Assembly: GCF_005047355.1 (NCBI RefSeq)
Contig: NZ_SUMC01000022.1
Span: forward strand, 62,001-126,000
Direction of reading: 5' to 3'
Source of the DNA: Actinacidiphila oryziradicis
GTDB taxonomy: Bacteria; Actinomycetota; Actinomycetes; Streptomycetales; Streptomycetaceae
Length of the DNA stretch: 64,000 nucleotides
In this document: piece by piece, positions 17,573-25,424 of the stretch
How the letters are laid out: each line of letters opens with the position of its first letter
Position numbering within the stretch: the first letter of the stretch is position 1
The notes under the pieces: generated by a model
Seen by the model: only the letters and a program-made list of their open reading frames with translations
Databases searched by the model: none
What the model was told of the DNA's origin: nothing
Position numbers and translations under genes: made by a program

Positions 17573-18892
17573 ATGGCCGTGTACCACCAGCCCGGGACCG
17601 TCATCACCGATCACTCCTTCCAGGTGCCGTTGGACCACGCAGATCCTGGCGGCGAGCAGATCGAGATCTATGCCCGGGAGGTGGTGGCGGCCGGGCGGGA
17701 GCGGGAGCCGCTGCCCTGGCTGCTGTTTCTGCAGGGCGGCCCTGGCAGCCCTTCGCCCCGGCCGCTGGGCCGCGACAGCTGGCTGACCCGGGCGCTGGAC
17801 GACTACCGGGTGCTGCTGCTCGACCAGCGCGGCACCGGACGGTCCTCACCCGTGACCCGGCAGACCCTGCCGCTGCGCGGGGACGCCGCCGCGCAGGCGG
17901 AGTACCTGGCGCGTTTCCGGGCGGATTCGATCGTGCGGGACTGCGAGCTGATCCGCCGCGAGCGGCTCGGTGACGACATCCGGTGGAGCCTGCTCGGACA
18001 GAGCTACGGGGGTTTCTGCACTCTCACCTATCTGTCGTTCGCTCCCGAGGGGGTGCGGGAGGCGTTTGTCACCGGCGGGCTGCCCGGGTTGCGCAGCACC
18101 GCCGAGGATGTCTACCGGGCGGCGTACCCGCGGGTGGAGCGGAAGGTCGCCGAGCACTACGCGCGTTATCCCGGGGATGCCGCGACGGTCCGGGCGGTGG
18201 TCCGGCATCTGCGCGAGCACGAGGTGAGGCTGCCGGGCGGCGGTCTGCTCACCCCGGCGGCCTTCCAGTCGCTGGGCATGATGCTGGGCACGAGCACCGG
18301 TTCCCACACCCTGCACTACCTGCTGGAGGACGCCTTTCTGCCCGGAGTGGACGGTCCTTCGGGACCGGTGCTGTCGGACTCCTTTCTGACCGAGGCGCAG
18401 AGCCGGCTCTCCCTCGCCGGCAATCCGCTGTTCGCGGTGCTCCATGAGTCGATCTACAGCCAGCGCTCGGTTTCGCCCCGGTGCACCGGCTGGGCGGCGG
18501 AACGGGTGCGAGGTGAGTTCCCGCAGTTCGACGCGGACAAGGCCCTGGAGAGTGACGGGCCGGTGCTGTTCACAGGCGAGATGACCTACCCATGGATGTT
18601 CACGGCCGACCCCGCGCTTGCTCCGCTCTGGGAGGCCTCGCGGCTCCTGGCGCTGCGCGAGGACTGGCCCGATCTCTACGACCCCGAGCAGCTGGCCCAC
18701 AACGAGGTGCCGGTGGCTGCCGCCATCTACCACGACGACATGTATGTCGACGCGGTTGGCTCCCTGACGACCGCACGGTCGGTGCGGTCCCTGCGCACCT
18801 GGGTCACCGACGAGTACGAGCACGACGGGCTCCGGGTGAGCGGCGGCCAGGTCCTCGACCGGCTGATCCGGCTGGTCCGCGGCGAGCTGTGA
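17573..18892 (+). CDS. Alpha/beta-hydrolase, prolyl-aminopeptidase-like (S33 family)
   Basis: A 439-residue alpha/beta-hydrolase. The oxyanion-hole region (FLQGGPGSPSPRP), the RGTGRSSPV segment and the nucleophile elbow GQSYGGF (Ser about residue 144) match proline iminopeptidases of the S33 family, which remove N-terminal proline from peptides. It lacks a signal peptide and should be cytoplasmic. The ATG at 17573 follows AGGAGG at 12 bases; the open frame reaches upstream to 17441 but overlaps the divergent gene's start. Its 3' end overlaps that of the convergent DUF4192 gene by 89 bases. Confidence 0.88.
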   Translation: MAVYHQPGTVITDHSFQVPLDHADPGGEQIEIYAREVVAAGREREPLPWLLFLQGGPGSPSPRPLGRDSWLTRALDDYRVLLLDQRGTGRSSPVTRQTLPLRGDAAAQAEYLARFRADSIVRDCELIRRERLGDDIRWSLLGQSYGGFCTLTYLSFAPEGVREAFVTGGLPGLRSTAEDVYRAAYPRVERKVAEHYARYPGDAATVRAVVRHLREHEVRLPGGGLLTPAAFQSLGMMLGTSTGSHTLHYLLEDAFLPGVDGPSGPVLSDSFLTEAQSRLSLAGNPLFAVLHESIYSQRSVSPRCTGWAAERVRGEFPQFDADKALESDGPVLFTGEMTYPWMFTADPALAPLWEASRLLALREDWPDLYDPEQLAHNEVPVAAAIYHDDMYVDAVGSLTTARSVRSLRTWVTDEYEHDGLRVSGGQVLDRLIRLVRGEL

Positions 18893-20033
18893 CCGCCTTG
18901 GCGACCCGCTGCCTCCGTTCCTGGCGCAGGCAGTGGCGCAGCGGTTCGGGATCGAGCCCGTTGTTGACCGCGGCATGGAGCAACCGGGCGAAGGTGTAGT
19001 CCGGGTCGAGGTCCAGGGCACGGCCGAAGGCGACGCGGGCGGCCGTTTCGTCACCGGAGGACCAGGCGATCCAGCCGGCCAGCGTGAGCGGGGCGGCGGC
19101 ATGGTCCTCGTAGGGCTTGACGCACCTCCGGGCCAGGGCCCGCCACAGCCGCAGCGCCGGCTCGGTGTGCGGGGGCTCCATCCATTCGGCGGCGCGGTCC
19201 CGGGTGATGCGGTCCTGCAGGCCCAGGACGATCGACGCGGCCTCCTCGTCGCCGAGCAGGGCGTCGTCGATACGGTCCGCACCGGCTCCGTCGTCGTCCG
19301 GCGGGGCCGCGCGGAACCTGCGCAGGGCTTCCTCGACGAGGGTCAGGGTGGTGCGCCGGACGCTCTCGCAGTCGGCTCCGTCGAGCATCCGGGGCACGAG
19401 TTCGGCGGCGGCAGTGTCCAGGGCGCGAACCTGGGCAGTGGCACCGGGACCGGTCGGCGGGGCCAGCCGGGCTTCCATCTCCCGCAGCGAGCCGCGCACC
19501 TGGATGCCCGCGTAGGCCGCCGCGGCGGCCATGACCGAGTCTCCCGAATCGGAGACCTCGGCCCCTTCCGGCGGGCAGCAGCCCGTGCCCGGGCAGCAGT
19601 ACGACCACCAGCGGCCACCGGTGACACACAGCGCCTCCACGACGGGCACGTCCAGTGCACCGCACGCAGTACGCAGCGCCTGGGCCAGCGGTCGCACGCG
19701 TTCCATCGCCCGGGCGGGGCTCTCACCCTCGGCTCGTTCCGGGCAAAGGAATACGACGATGGAGTCGGGGCGGTCGCCGCGCTGCTCACTGCCTCGGATC
19801 AGGCAGTCGGCAAGCTGGGCAGCGGCCTCGGGCCACTCGGCGGGGTCGTCGGGAATACCGAGGCGCAGCCGCCCGCCGAAGCGGCTGTGCTCGCCGTGCA
19901 GTGCGACGAGGACAATCGAATGACTCGGATAAAAGCCCATCAAAAAGGGCAGAGCGTCGGCCAGTTCAGCCGGGCTGCGCAGGGTGACCTTGGGGTCGTC
20001 GGACGGGCGGGGCGGTTCGATGTGCTGTGTCAT
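18804..20033 (-). CDS. DUF4192 domain protein
   Basis: A 409-residue protein of the actinobacterial DUF4192 family. The opening VTLRSPAELADALPFLMGFYPSHSIVLVAL is diagnostic of that family, followed by the RWWSYCCPGTGCCPPEG cysteine-rich segment and a C-terminal helical part with TPR-like character (AGWIAWSSGDETAARVAFGRALDLDPDY). The function is unknown. The chosen ATG (20031-20033) removes a 27-codon extension that would run into the regulatory region of the helicase gene. The C-terminus ends in an Arg-rich tail coded across the end of the convergent hydrolase gene. Confidence 0.85.
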   Translation of the reverse strand: MTQHIEPPRPSDDPKVTLRSPAELADALPFLMGFYPSHSIVLVALHGEHSRFGGRLRLGIPDDPAEWPEAAAQLADCLIRGSEQRGDRPDSIVVFLCPERAEGESPARAMERVRPLAQALRTACGALDVPVVEALCVTGGRWWSYCCPGTGCCPPEGAEVSDSGDSVMAAAAAYAGIQVRGSLREMEARLAPPTGPGATAQVRALDTAAAELVPRMLDGADCESVRRTTLTLVEEALRRFRAAPPDDDGAGADRIDDALLGDEEAASIVLGLQDRITRDRAAEWMEPPHTEPALRLWRALARRCVKPYEDHAAAPLTLAGWIAWSSGDETAARVAFGRALDLDPDYTFARLLHAAVNNGLDPEPLRHCLRQERRQRVAKAVTARRGPAGSAGRGPGRRSPGARRARTRR

Positions 20034-20187
20034 GCCCCGACGGTCCCGCAGCGAGTCGATCTCCGCCAGACCCCTCAGCCAGCCTGTGGATAAATTGCGC
20101 ATACCATCATACAAGTTATGGGTAAGTTATCCACAGGGCCGCCGACGGCGTTCGCGCGATGTCGGTGCCATCGCGTTACATGGGGGC

Positions 20188-22359
20188 ATGACTGACACGA
20201 CCACCACCGAACTCCGCACCGCGGCCGATTCGGTCCTCGCCCGCCTCGTCGGTGACCCCACCGGCACCACGCGGCTGCGCGAGGACCAGTGGCGGGCGGT
20301 CGAGGCGCTGGTGGCCCACGGCCGCCGGGCGCTGGTCGTGCAGCGCACCGGCTGGGGGAAATCGGCGGTGTATTTCGTGGCCACCGCGCTGCTGCGGAAG
20401 CGCGGCAGCGGACCCACCGTGATCGTCTCCCCGCTTCTGGCCTTGATGCGCAACCAGATAGACGCCGCCGACCGGGCCGGCATCCGGGCCCGCACCATCA
20501 ACTCCGCCAACACCGAGGAATGGGACACCGTCCAGGCCGAAGTCGCAGCCGGGGAGGTGGACGTACTGCTGGTGAGCCCGGAGCGGCTGAACAACCCGGA
20601 CTTCCGGGACCAGGTACTGCCCAAGCTCGCCGCCACCACCGGACTGCTGGTCGTCGACGAGGCACACTGCATCTCGGACTGGGGCCATGACTTCCGGCCT
20701 GACTACCGCCGGCTGCGGACCATGCTCGCCGACCTGCCGCCGGGCGTGCCGGTGCTCGCCACCACCGCGACCGCGAACACGCGGGTGACCGCCGATGTCG
20801 CCGAGCAGTTGGGCACCGGGGACGGCGCCGACGCGCTGGTGCTGCGCGGGCCGCTGGAACGCGAGAGCCTGGCACTCGGGGTGCTGCGGCTGCCGGATGC
20901 CGCACACCGGCTGGCCTGGCTCGCCGACCATCTCGGGGAGCTGCCGGGCTCCGGCATCATCTACACCCTGACCGTGGCCGCGGCCGAGGAAGTCACAGCG
21001 TTCCTCCGACAGCGCGGATACCCGGTTGCCTCGTACTCGGGAAGGACCGAGGACGCGGACCGGCGGTCCGCGGAGGCAGACCTGCTGGCCAATCGGGTCA
21101 AAGCACTGGTCGCCACCTCCGCCCTCGGCATGGGCTTCGACAAGCCCGACCTGGGGTTCGTCATCCACCTCGGCTCTCCGTCGTCACCTATCGCCTATTA
21201 CCAGCAAGTCGGGCGGGCCGGCCGCGGCGTGGACCACGCCGAGGTACTTCTGCTGCCGGGCCGCGAGGACGAGGCGATCTGGAAATACTTCGCCTCGCTC
21301 GCCTTCCCTCCAGAGGACCAGGTGCGGCGGACCCTGGAGGTGCTGGCCGCGTCCGACCGGCCCGTGTCGATCCCGGCTCTGGAGGCGCGAGTGGACCTGC
21401 GCCGCTCCCGGCTGGAGACCATGCTCAAAGTGCTGGATGTGGACGGCGCCGTGCACCGTGTGCGCGGCGGCTGGACCGCCACCGAGCAGCCGTGGAAGTA
21501 CGACACCGAACGGTACGCCTGGGTCGCCCGCCAGCGTGAGGCGGAGCAGAAGGCGATGCGTGACTACGCGACGACGACGCTCTGCCGGATGGAGTTCCTG
21601 CGCCGCCAGCTGGACGACGACCAGGCCGCGCCCTGCGGCCGATGTGACAACTGCGCGGGGGCCCGTTTCACCGAGGCCCTCTCCCCCACCGCACTGGAGT
21701 CCGCACGTGTCGCGCTGGGCCGCCCCGGGGTCGAGGTGGATCCGCGCCGGATGTGGCCGTCGGGCATGGCGGCGGCCGGCGTCGGGCTCAAGGGCCGTAT
21801 CCCGGCGGGGGAGCAGGCAGAGACCGGACGGGCGCTCGGCAGGATGTCGGACATCGGCTGGGGCAACCGGCTGCGGCCGCTGTTCGCGGACGGCGCCCCG
21901 GACACGCCGGTGCCGGCCGACGCCGCCGAAGCTGTGGTCCGGGTGCTCGCCGACTGGGCCAAGGGCCCAGGCGGTTGGGCGAGCGGAACACCGGAGGCAC
22001 CGGCCCGGCCCGTCGGCGTCGTCACCATCGCTTCCCGCACCCGTCCGCGGCTCATCGACTCGCTGGGCTCCGGGATCGCCGAGGTGGGCCGGATGCCGCT
22101 GCTCGGTCAGCTCGTCTACGCCGACGGCGACGGGCCTGGCCGTATACCCCGCAGCAACAGTGCCCAGCGGCTCCGGGCGCTGCACGAGGCGTTCACCGTT
22201 TCGCCGGAGCTGGCCGCCGCACTGGCCGCCGCACCCGGGTCAGTGCTGCTGGTAGACGATTTCTCCGAGACCGGCTGGACCTTGGCAGTCGCCGCGCGGC
22301 TCCTGCGCCGATCCGGTGTTACGGCAGTGCTTCCGTTGGTACTGGGCTTGCAGGGCTGA
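20188..22359 (+). CDS. recQ: RecQ-type DNA helicase with C-terminal phosphoribosyltransferase-like domain
   Basis: A 723-residue superfamily 2 helicase. Motif 0 (LREDQWRAVEAL), Walker A (RTGWGKSA, about 53-60), DEAH box (VVDEAHCISDWGHDFRPDYR, about 155-174), motif III (LATTATAN) and motif VI (YYQQVGRAGRG) are intact and RecQ-like, and a zinc-binding cysteine group (TTLCRMEFL ... CGRCDNC) marks the RecQ zinc subdomain. There is no HRDC domain. The last ~140 residues resemble a type I phosphoribosyltransferase, with VLLVDDFSETGWTLA (about 686-700) matching the PRPP-binding loop. The ATG at 20188 begins a short leader before the helicase core. It would unwind DNA during recombination or repair. 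Confidence 0.88.
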   Translation: MTDTTTTELRTAADSVLARLVGDPTGTTRLREDQWRAVEALVAHGRRALVVQRTGWGKSAVYFVATALLRKRGSGPTVIVSPLLALMRNQIDAADRAGIRARTINSANTEEWDTVQAEVAAGEVDVLLVSPERLNNPDFRDQVLPKLAATTGLLVVDEAHCISDWGHDFRPDYRRLRTMLADLPPGVPVLATTATANTRVTADVAEQLGTGDGADALVLRGPLERESLALGVLRLPDAAHRLAWLADHLGELPGSGIIYTLTVAAAEEVTAFLRQRGYPVASYSGRTEDADRRSAEADLLANRVKALVATSALGMGFDKPDLGFVIHLGSPSSPIAYYQQVGRAGRGVDHAEVLLLPGREDEAIWKYFASLAFPPEDQVRRTLEVLAASDRPVSIPALEARVDLRRSRLETMLKVLDVDGAVHRVRGGWTATEQPWKYDTERYAWVARQREAEQKAMRDYATTTLCRMEFLRRQLDDDQAAPCGRCDNCAGARFTEALSPTALESARVALGRPGVEVDPRRMWPSGMAAAGVGLKGRIPAGEQAETGRALGRMSDIGWGNRLRPLFADGAPDTPVPADAAEAVVRVLADWAKGPGGWASGTPEAPARPVGVVTIASRTRPRLIDSLGSGIAEVGRMPLLGQLVYADGDGPGRIPRSNSAQRLRALHEAFTVSPELAAALAAAPGSVLLVDDFSETGWTLAVAARLLRRSGVTAVLPLVLGLQG

Positions 22360-22609
22360 CGGGAGGTCAGAAAGTCACCGCCGCACAGAATCTATGCGGC
22401 AGACAGGTAAATAAGCAGTCGAGTCGACAAATTGACCGTTGCCGCTCGTCAGCACGAGAGGAAGAATTAAGCAGGATCCCCGACTGGCTCATTGAGCCCC
22501 TCTGACCGGCGTGCGCCCGCGTGCCCGGTGGCTGGGGGGCTCGCCCCCGGCCTCACCGGGGGACCCCGCCCGGCCACCGGCCGGGGAAAGTATCCACGAA
22601 GGGAGGACC
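22360..22609 (+). other. Intergenic region before the 196-aa gene
   Basis: A 250-base gap with a less GC-rich first half (around 22375-22480) and a second half of dense G/C inverted repeats (about 22525-22595), which could form a stem-loop just upstream of GGGAGG. I see no open gene and no certain promoter; it may hold the end of the recQ transcript and the leader of the next gene. Confidence 0.4.
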
Positions 22610-23200
22610 GTGGCCATTGGCTTCGCTCCGGAGACCACCGCCGGCACCTCCTCCCGTCTGACCCGAACGCTGGAGCCTGCCGAGTGGAGCGCTGCGGGGA
22701 TTCCGCTGCTCAGCAATCCTCGCGAGATCGTCAAGGACCTGCACGCCAGACATCTGCCCTCGCCCTCCACCGCCGTGGTCGCGGTGTTCAGCCCCGACGG
22801 GCGGCTGACCGCGAGCGCCTCGTTCACCCAGCGGCCCGGCCTCACCGACGGCTGGGAGCGCCGTAACGCGATCCTCGCCCACCTGCGCCGCGTCACCCCC
22901 CACGACCTGCGGCGGCGCACGCCGGTCCGTATCGCCGTGCTGCTCGTGTGCCGCGAAGGCGGACCGGGCTGGACAGAGGAGGACGGCGCCTGGATGTGGG
23001 GCCTACGTGACGCATGCGGCCTGCACGGGCTGCGCTGCGGCGCCTACATAACGCTGAACCGGGACGGCTGGCACATAGTCGGCGAGAACCGCGGCGGCCG
23101 GAGCCCGCACTCGGCGTCATGGGCACAGCAGCCCAACAGCGCAGTGACCCTGCGGCCCAACAGGGCACCGGAGGCACTGCGCCGCGCCACGGCCCGTTGA
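22610..23200 (+). CDS. Conserved actinobacterial hypothetical protein
   Basis: A protein of 196 residues starting at a GTG (22610) with GGGAGG three bases before it. It has no signal peptide or membrane segment. The centre (IVKDLHARHLPSPSTAVVAV, LTASASFTQRPGLTDGW, RIAVLLVCREGGPGWTEED, CGAYITLNRDGWHIVGENR) looks like an alternating alpha/beta fold, with conserved-looking Trp, Asp and Gly positions. I do not recognise a family with known function. It sits between recQ and the UvrD-like remnant gene, both nucleic-acid-associated, and next to rnhB; that context is suggestive only. Confidence 0.7.
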   Translation: MAIGFAPETTAGTSSRLTRTLEPAEWSAAGIPLLSNPREIVKDLHARHLPSPSTAVVAVFSPDGRLTASASFTQRPGLTDGWERRNAILAHLRRVTPHDLRRRTPVRIAVLLVCREGGPGWTEEDGAWMWGLRDACGLHGLRCGAYITLNRDGWHIVGENRGGRSPHSASWAQQPNSAVTLRPNRAPEALRRATAR

Positions 23201-23225
23201 TCCGGGATCCGGCCCTTCCCGTCGG

Positions 23226-23864
23226 TCAGGCGTTCGCGCCGAGCAGCCCGTTGAACCGCTGCGGGTCACCGCACACGATCAGCAGCGCGCCGGCCCGTGC
23301 CACCGCCGCTGACAGCGCCGACGCGGTGGGCTCCCCCGTATCACCGTTGACGGCGACGATCACGACCGGCCGCCCGCCGGCACGCTGGGCGTCAATACCG
23401 GAGTAGAAGACATCGTCACCGGCATCGTGTTGCGCCCAGTAGGATGCCTCGCCGAAGGACAGTTCATGTGCGGCCCACGGGTGCTGCTCGCCGGTGGTGA
23501 GCACCAGGATCTCACCAGGTGGGCGACCGGTTTCCAGCAAGAGGTCGACCGCCTCGTCCGCGGCGCCTATCGCACCCTCGGCAGAGGCCGGGACGAGCTG
23601 GATCTGCGTAGTCGCAGTGGCCACCGCCTCACCTTCATGGGGCGAGCGTTGCTGCGCAGCGGTGGCCGGCCCGCGAGCCGGCCCGGGACGGCCGGGCCGG
23701 ACAGTCACGTGAGATGCTCCGCGCGGCGGCGCGGGGCGCGGCGGGCCAGGCCGGGGGCCGGGGCCGGGTACAGGACGGGGGGTCGACGCGGGGCGGCCAG
23801 CGGCCGGAGTGCGGGGACCCGGGACACTCTCGTGAATCTGAGGCTCCTCGGGGATGAGAGGCAT
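23226..23864 (-). CDS. Protein with UvrD/RecB helicase C-terminal-like domain, no ATPase core
   Basis: A 212-residue protein. The first ~90 residues are Pro/Arg/Gly-rich and look disordered. The rest (GEILVLTTGEQHPWAAHELSF, RPVVIVAVNGDTGEPTASAL, SAAVARAGALLIVCGDPQRF) resembles the C-terminal 2A-like module of superfamily 1 helicases, where a transcript of the form VALTRARRRLIVVGD closes the domain. The P-loop-bearing half is absent. It lies 25 bases beyond the convergent 196-aa gene and starts 59 bases downstream of rnhB. The ATG at 23862-23864 has no strong ribosome binding site, so the start is uncertain. It may be a structural relic or adaptor; no function is known to me. Confidence 0.6.
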   Translation of the reverse strand: MPLIPEEPQIHESVPGPRTPAAGRPASTPRPVPGPGPRPGPPRPAPPRGASHVTVRPGRPGPARGPATAAQQRSPHEGEAVATATTQIQLVPASAEGAIGAADEAVDLLLETGRPPGEILVLTTGEQHPWAAHELSFGEASYWAQHDAGDDVFYSGIDAQRAGGRPVVIVAVNGDTGEPTASALSAAVARAGALLIVCGDPQRFNGLLGANA

Positions 23865-23923
23865 GGGGTGATGTCTATCAAATGCACCTTGCGGGCGCAG
23901 CGGCGGGTAGGTCACAACTCGGG

Positions 23924-24610
23924 TCAGAATTCGAGGCCGAGCTGCTCCCCTCCGCCATCGGGGATCCGTACCTTCTTCAGATGCTGCCAGCGCGGCAGCG
24001 CATCGAGGTACGACCACGACAACCGGTGATGCGGGGTCGGTCCCAGCTCCTCCAGTGCCGCGCGGTGCACCGGCGAAGGGTACCCGGCGTTGTCGGCGAA
24101 ACAGAACCGGGCGTGGCCGGCACCGATTTCCGCCATCATCCCGTCCCTGTGCACCTTGGCGATCACTGACGCCGCCGCCACAGCCACGCACGACTGGTCA
24201 CCCTTGATGACCGTACGCACCCGCCACGGACCGCCGAGATAGTCGTGCTTGCCGTCGAGGATCACCGCGTCGGGCCGCACCGGCAGCGCCTCCAGTGCCC
24301 GCACCGCGGCGAGCCGAAGCGAAGCGGTCATCCCGAGCCGGTCGATCTCCTCCGGTGAGGCATGCCCGAGGGCATAGGAAGTTACCCAGCCGACCAGTAC
24401 CCGGGCCAGCGCCGTACGGCGTTTGACGCTGATCAGCTTGGAGTCGGTAAGGCCCTCGGGCGGCCGACGCAGCCCGGTTACCGCGGCGCACACGGTGACC
24501 GGGCCGGCCCAGGCACCTCGCCCGACCTCGTCAACGCCTACGACGGTCCTGGCACCGAGGGTGGCCCTCAAAGAGCGCTCGACGCTGTGGGTGGGTGGCT
24601 CGTACGGCAT
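23924..24610 (-). CDS. rnhB: Ribonuclease HII
   Basis: A 228-residue RNase HII. The catalytic acidic residues are in place: VGVDEVGRGAWAGPV carries the DE pair, and the DAVILDG segment the third Asp; the substrate-recognition GRG motif is intact, followed by KGDQSCVAVAAASVIAKVHRD, which has the family's conserved lysine and SIxAK-like region. It degrades the RNA strand of RNA-DNA hybrids and incises at misincorporated ribonucleotides. The ATG (24608-24610) opens the family-typical length. Downstream on the same strand is the UvrD-like C-terminal gene, and TetR lies 61 bases upstream. Confidence 0.95.
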   Translation of the reverse strand: MPYEPPTHSVERSLRATLGARTVVGVDEVGRGAWAGPVTVCAAVTGLRRPPEGLTDSKLISVKRRTALARVLVGWVTSYALGHASPEEIDRLGMTASLRLAAVRALEALPVRPDAVILDGKHDYLGGPWRVRTVIKGDQSCVAVAAASVIAKVHRDGMMAEIGAGHARFCFADNAGYPSPVHRAALEELGPTPHHRLSWSYLDALPRWQHLKKVRIPDGGGEQLGLEF

Positions 24611-24671
24611 GGCAGTGCCAAGCCTACGCTCCGCTGTTCAGGCACCGTTGACCAGGTCGGTGTACCGGCCC

Positions 24672-25286
24672 TCAGGTCCGCAGCAGCGGCAGCATCACCT
24701 GGTCCACCACTTCGATCAGATCCCGCTCGCCGATGTCGCGCCCGCCGAGCTTCGCCCGGTACATCATCAGCGCCGGGACCACATCGGCGACGATGTCGCC
24801 GGTCGCGTCGGCCCGCACCTCCCCGCGCGCGATGCCCCTCTGTACGACTTCGAGGATGAGCCGCTTGCCGGGCTCGATCACACCCCGCACGATCAGACCG
24901 ATGAATGACTCGGCGGCCGAGTGGTCACATTCGTCCAGCACAGAACGGATGGCGAGGCCGCCCTGCGAGTACATCGCCTCACGCATCCGCTGGACCAGGA
25001 AGAGCAGGTCCTCGCGGAGGCTCCCGAGGTCGGGCACATCACCGACATCGGGCAGGACGCAGTAAAGCGCGTCAACGACCAGCGCATGCTTGGACGGCCA
25101 GCGGCGGTAGACCGCCGCCTTCCCCGTCTGAGCGCGCGCGGCGATGCCCTCCATGGTCAGCCCGCCCCAGCCGACCGTGCTCAGCTGATCCAGTGCCGCT
25201 TCGAGGATCGCCCGCTCCAGCACGGGGCCGCGACGGCGGGGCACAGTGGACTTGCCCGCTGCGACGGCTTCCTGCGAGCTGGCCAT
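24672..25286 (-). CDS. TetR-family repressor of the adjacent MFS exporter
   Basis: A 204-residue TetR protein. The helix-turn-helix is at about residues 25-70 (ERAILEAALDQLSTVGWGGL, TMEGIAARAQTGKAAVYRRW, PSKHALVVDAL), followed by a larger helical ligand domain. It is divergent from the MFS transporter gene with 138 bases between, the usual arrangement for an efflux regulator. Two palindromes of the form GAACGnnnnCGTTC lie in that gap and are the likely operators. The ATG at 25284-25286 has GGGAGG upstream. The inducer is expected to be a substrate of the transporter. Confidence 0.9.
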   Translation of the reverse strand: MASSQEAVAAGKSTVPRRRGPVLERAILEAALDQLSTVGWGGLTMEGIAARAQTGKAAVYRRWPSKHALVVDALYCVLPDVGDVPDLGSLREDLLFLVQRMREAMYSQGGLAIRSVLDECDHSAAESFIGLIVRGVIEPGKRLILEVVQRGIARGEVRADATGDIVADVVPALMMYRAKLGGRDIGERDLIEVVDQVMLPLLRT

Positions 25287-25338
25287 GGGCGTCCTCCCTT
25301 TGCTCCGGACGGCAGATGCCCCGGGCGGCAATCCTAGT

Positions 25339-25352
25339 GAACGCTTGCGTTC
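25339..25352. promoter_or_regulatory. Candidate TetR operator 1
   Basis: GAACGCTTGCGTTC is a 14-base palindrome with two-base symmetric centre. Its second half contains TTGCGT (25345-25350), a plausible -35 of the MFS promoter whose -10 would be TAATGT (25369-25374, spacer 18). Bound repressor would block that promoter. Confidence 0.65.
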
Positions 25353-25384
25353 CGTACTTGCCACTCACTAATGTCATACAGAGG

Positions 25385-25398
25385 GAACGGGCTCGTTC
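25385..25398. promoter_or_regulatory. Candidate TetR operator 2
   Basis: GAACGGGCTCGTTC shares the outer GAACG/CGTTC arms with operator 1 and falls near the expected +1 of the MFS transcript. Flanking bases also match: TAGTGAACG at operator 1 is mirrored by CGTTCACTA here, so the two sites face each other with about 46 bases between starts. Confidence 0.65.
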
Positions 25399-25424
25399 AC
25401 TAAGTCGCCCTTGGGGGGCCCTCC

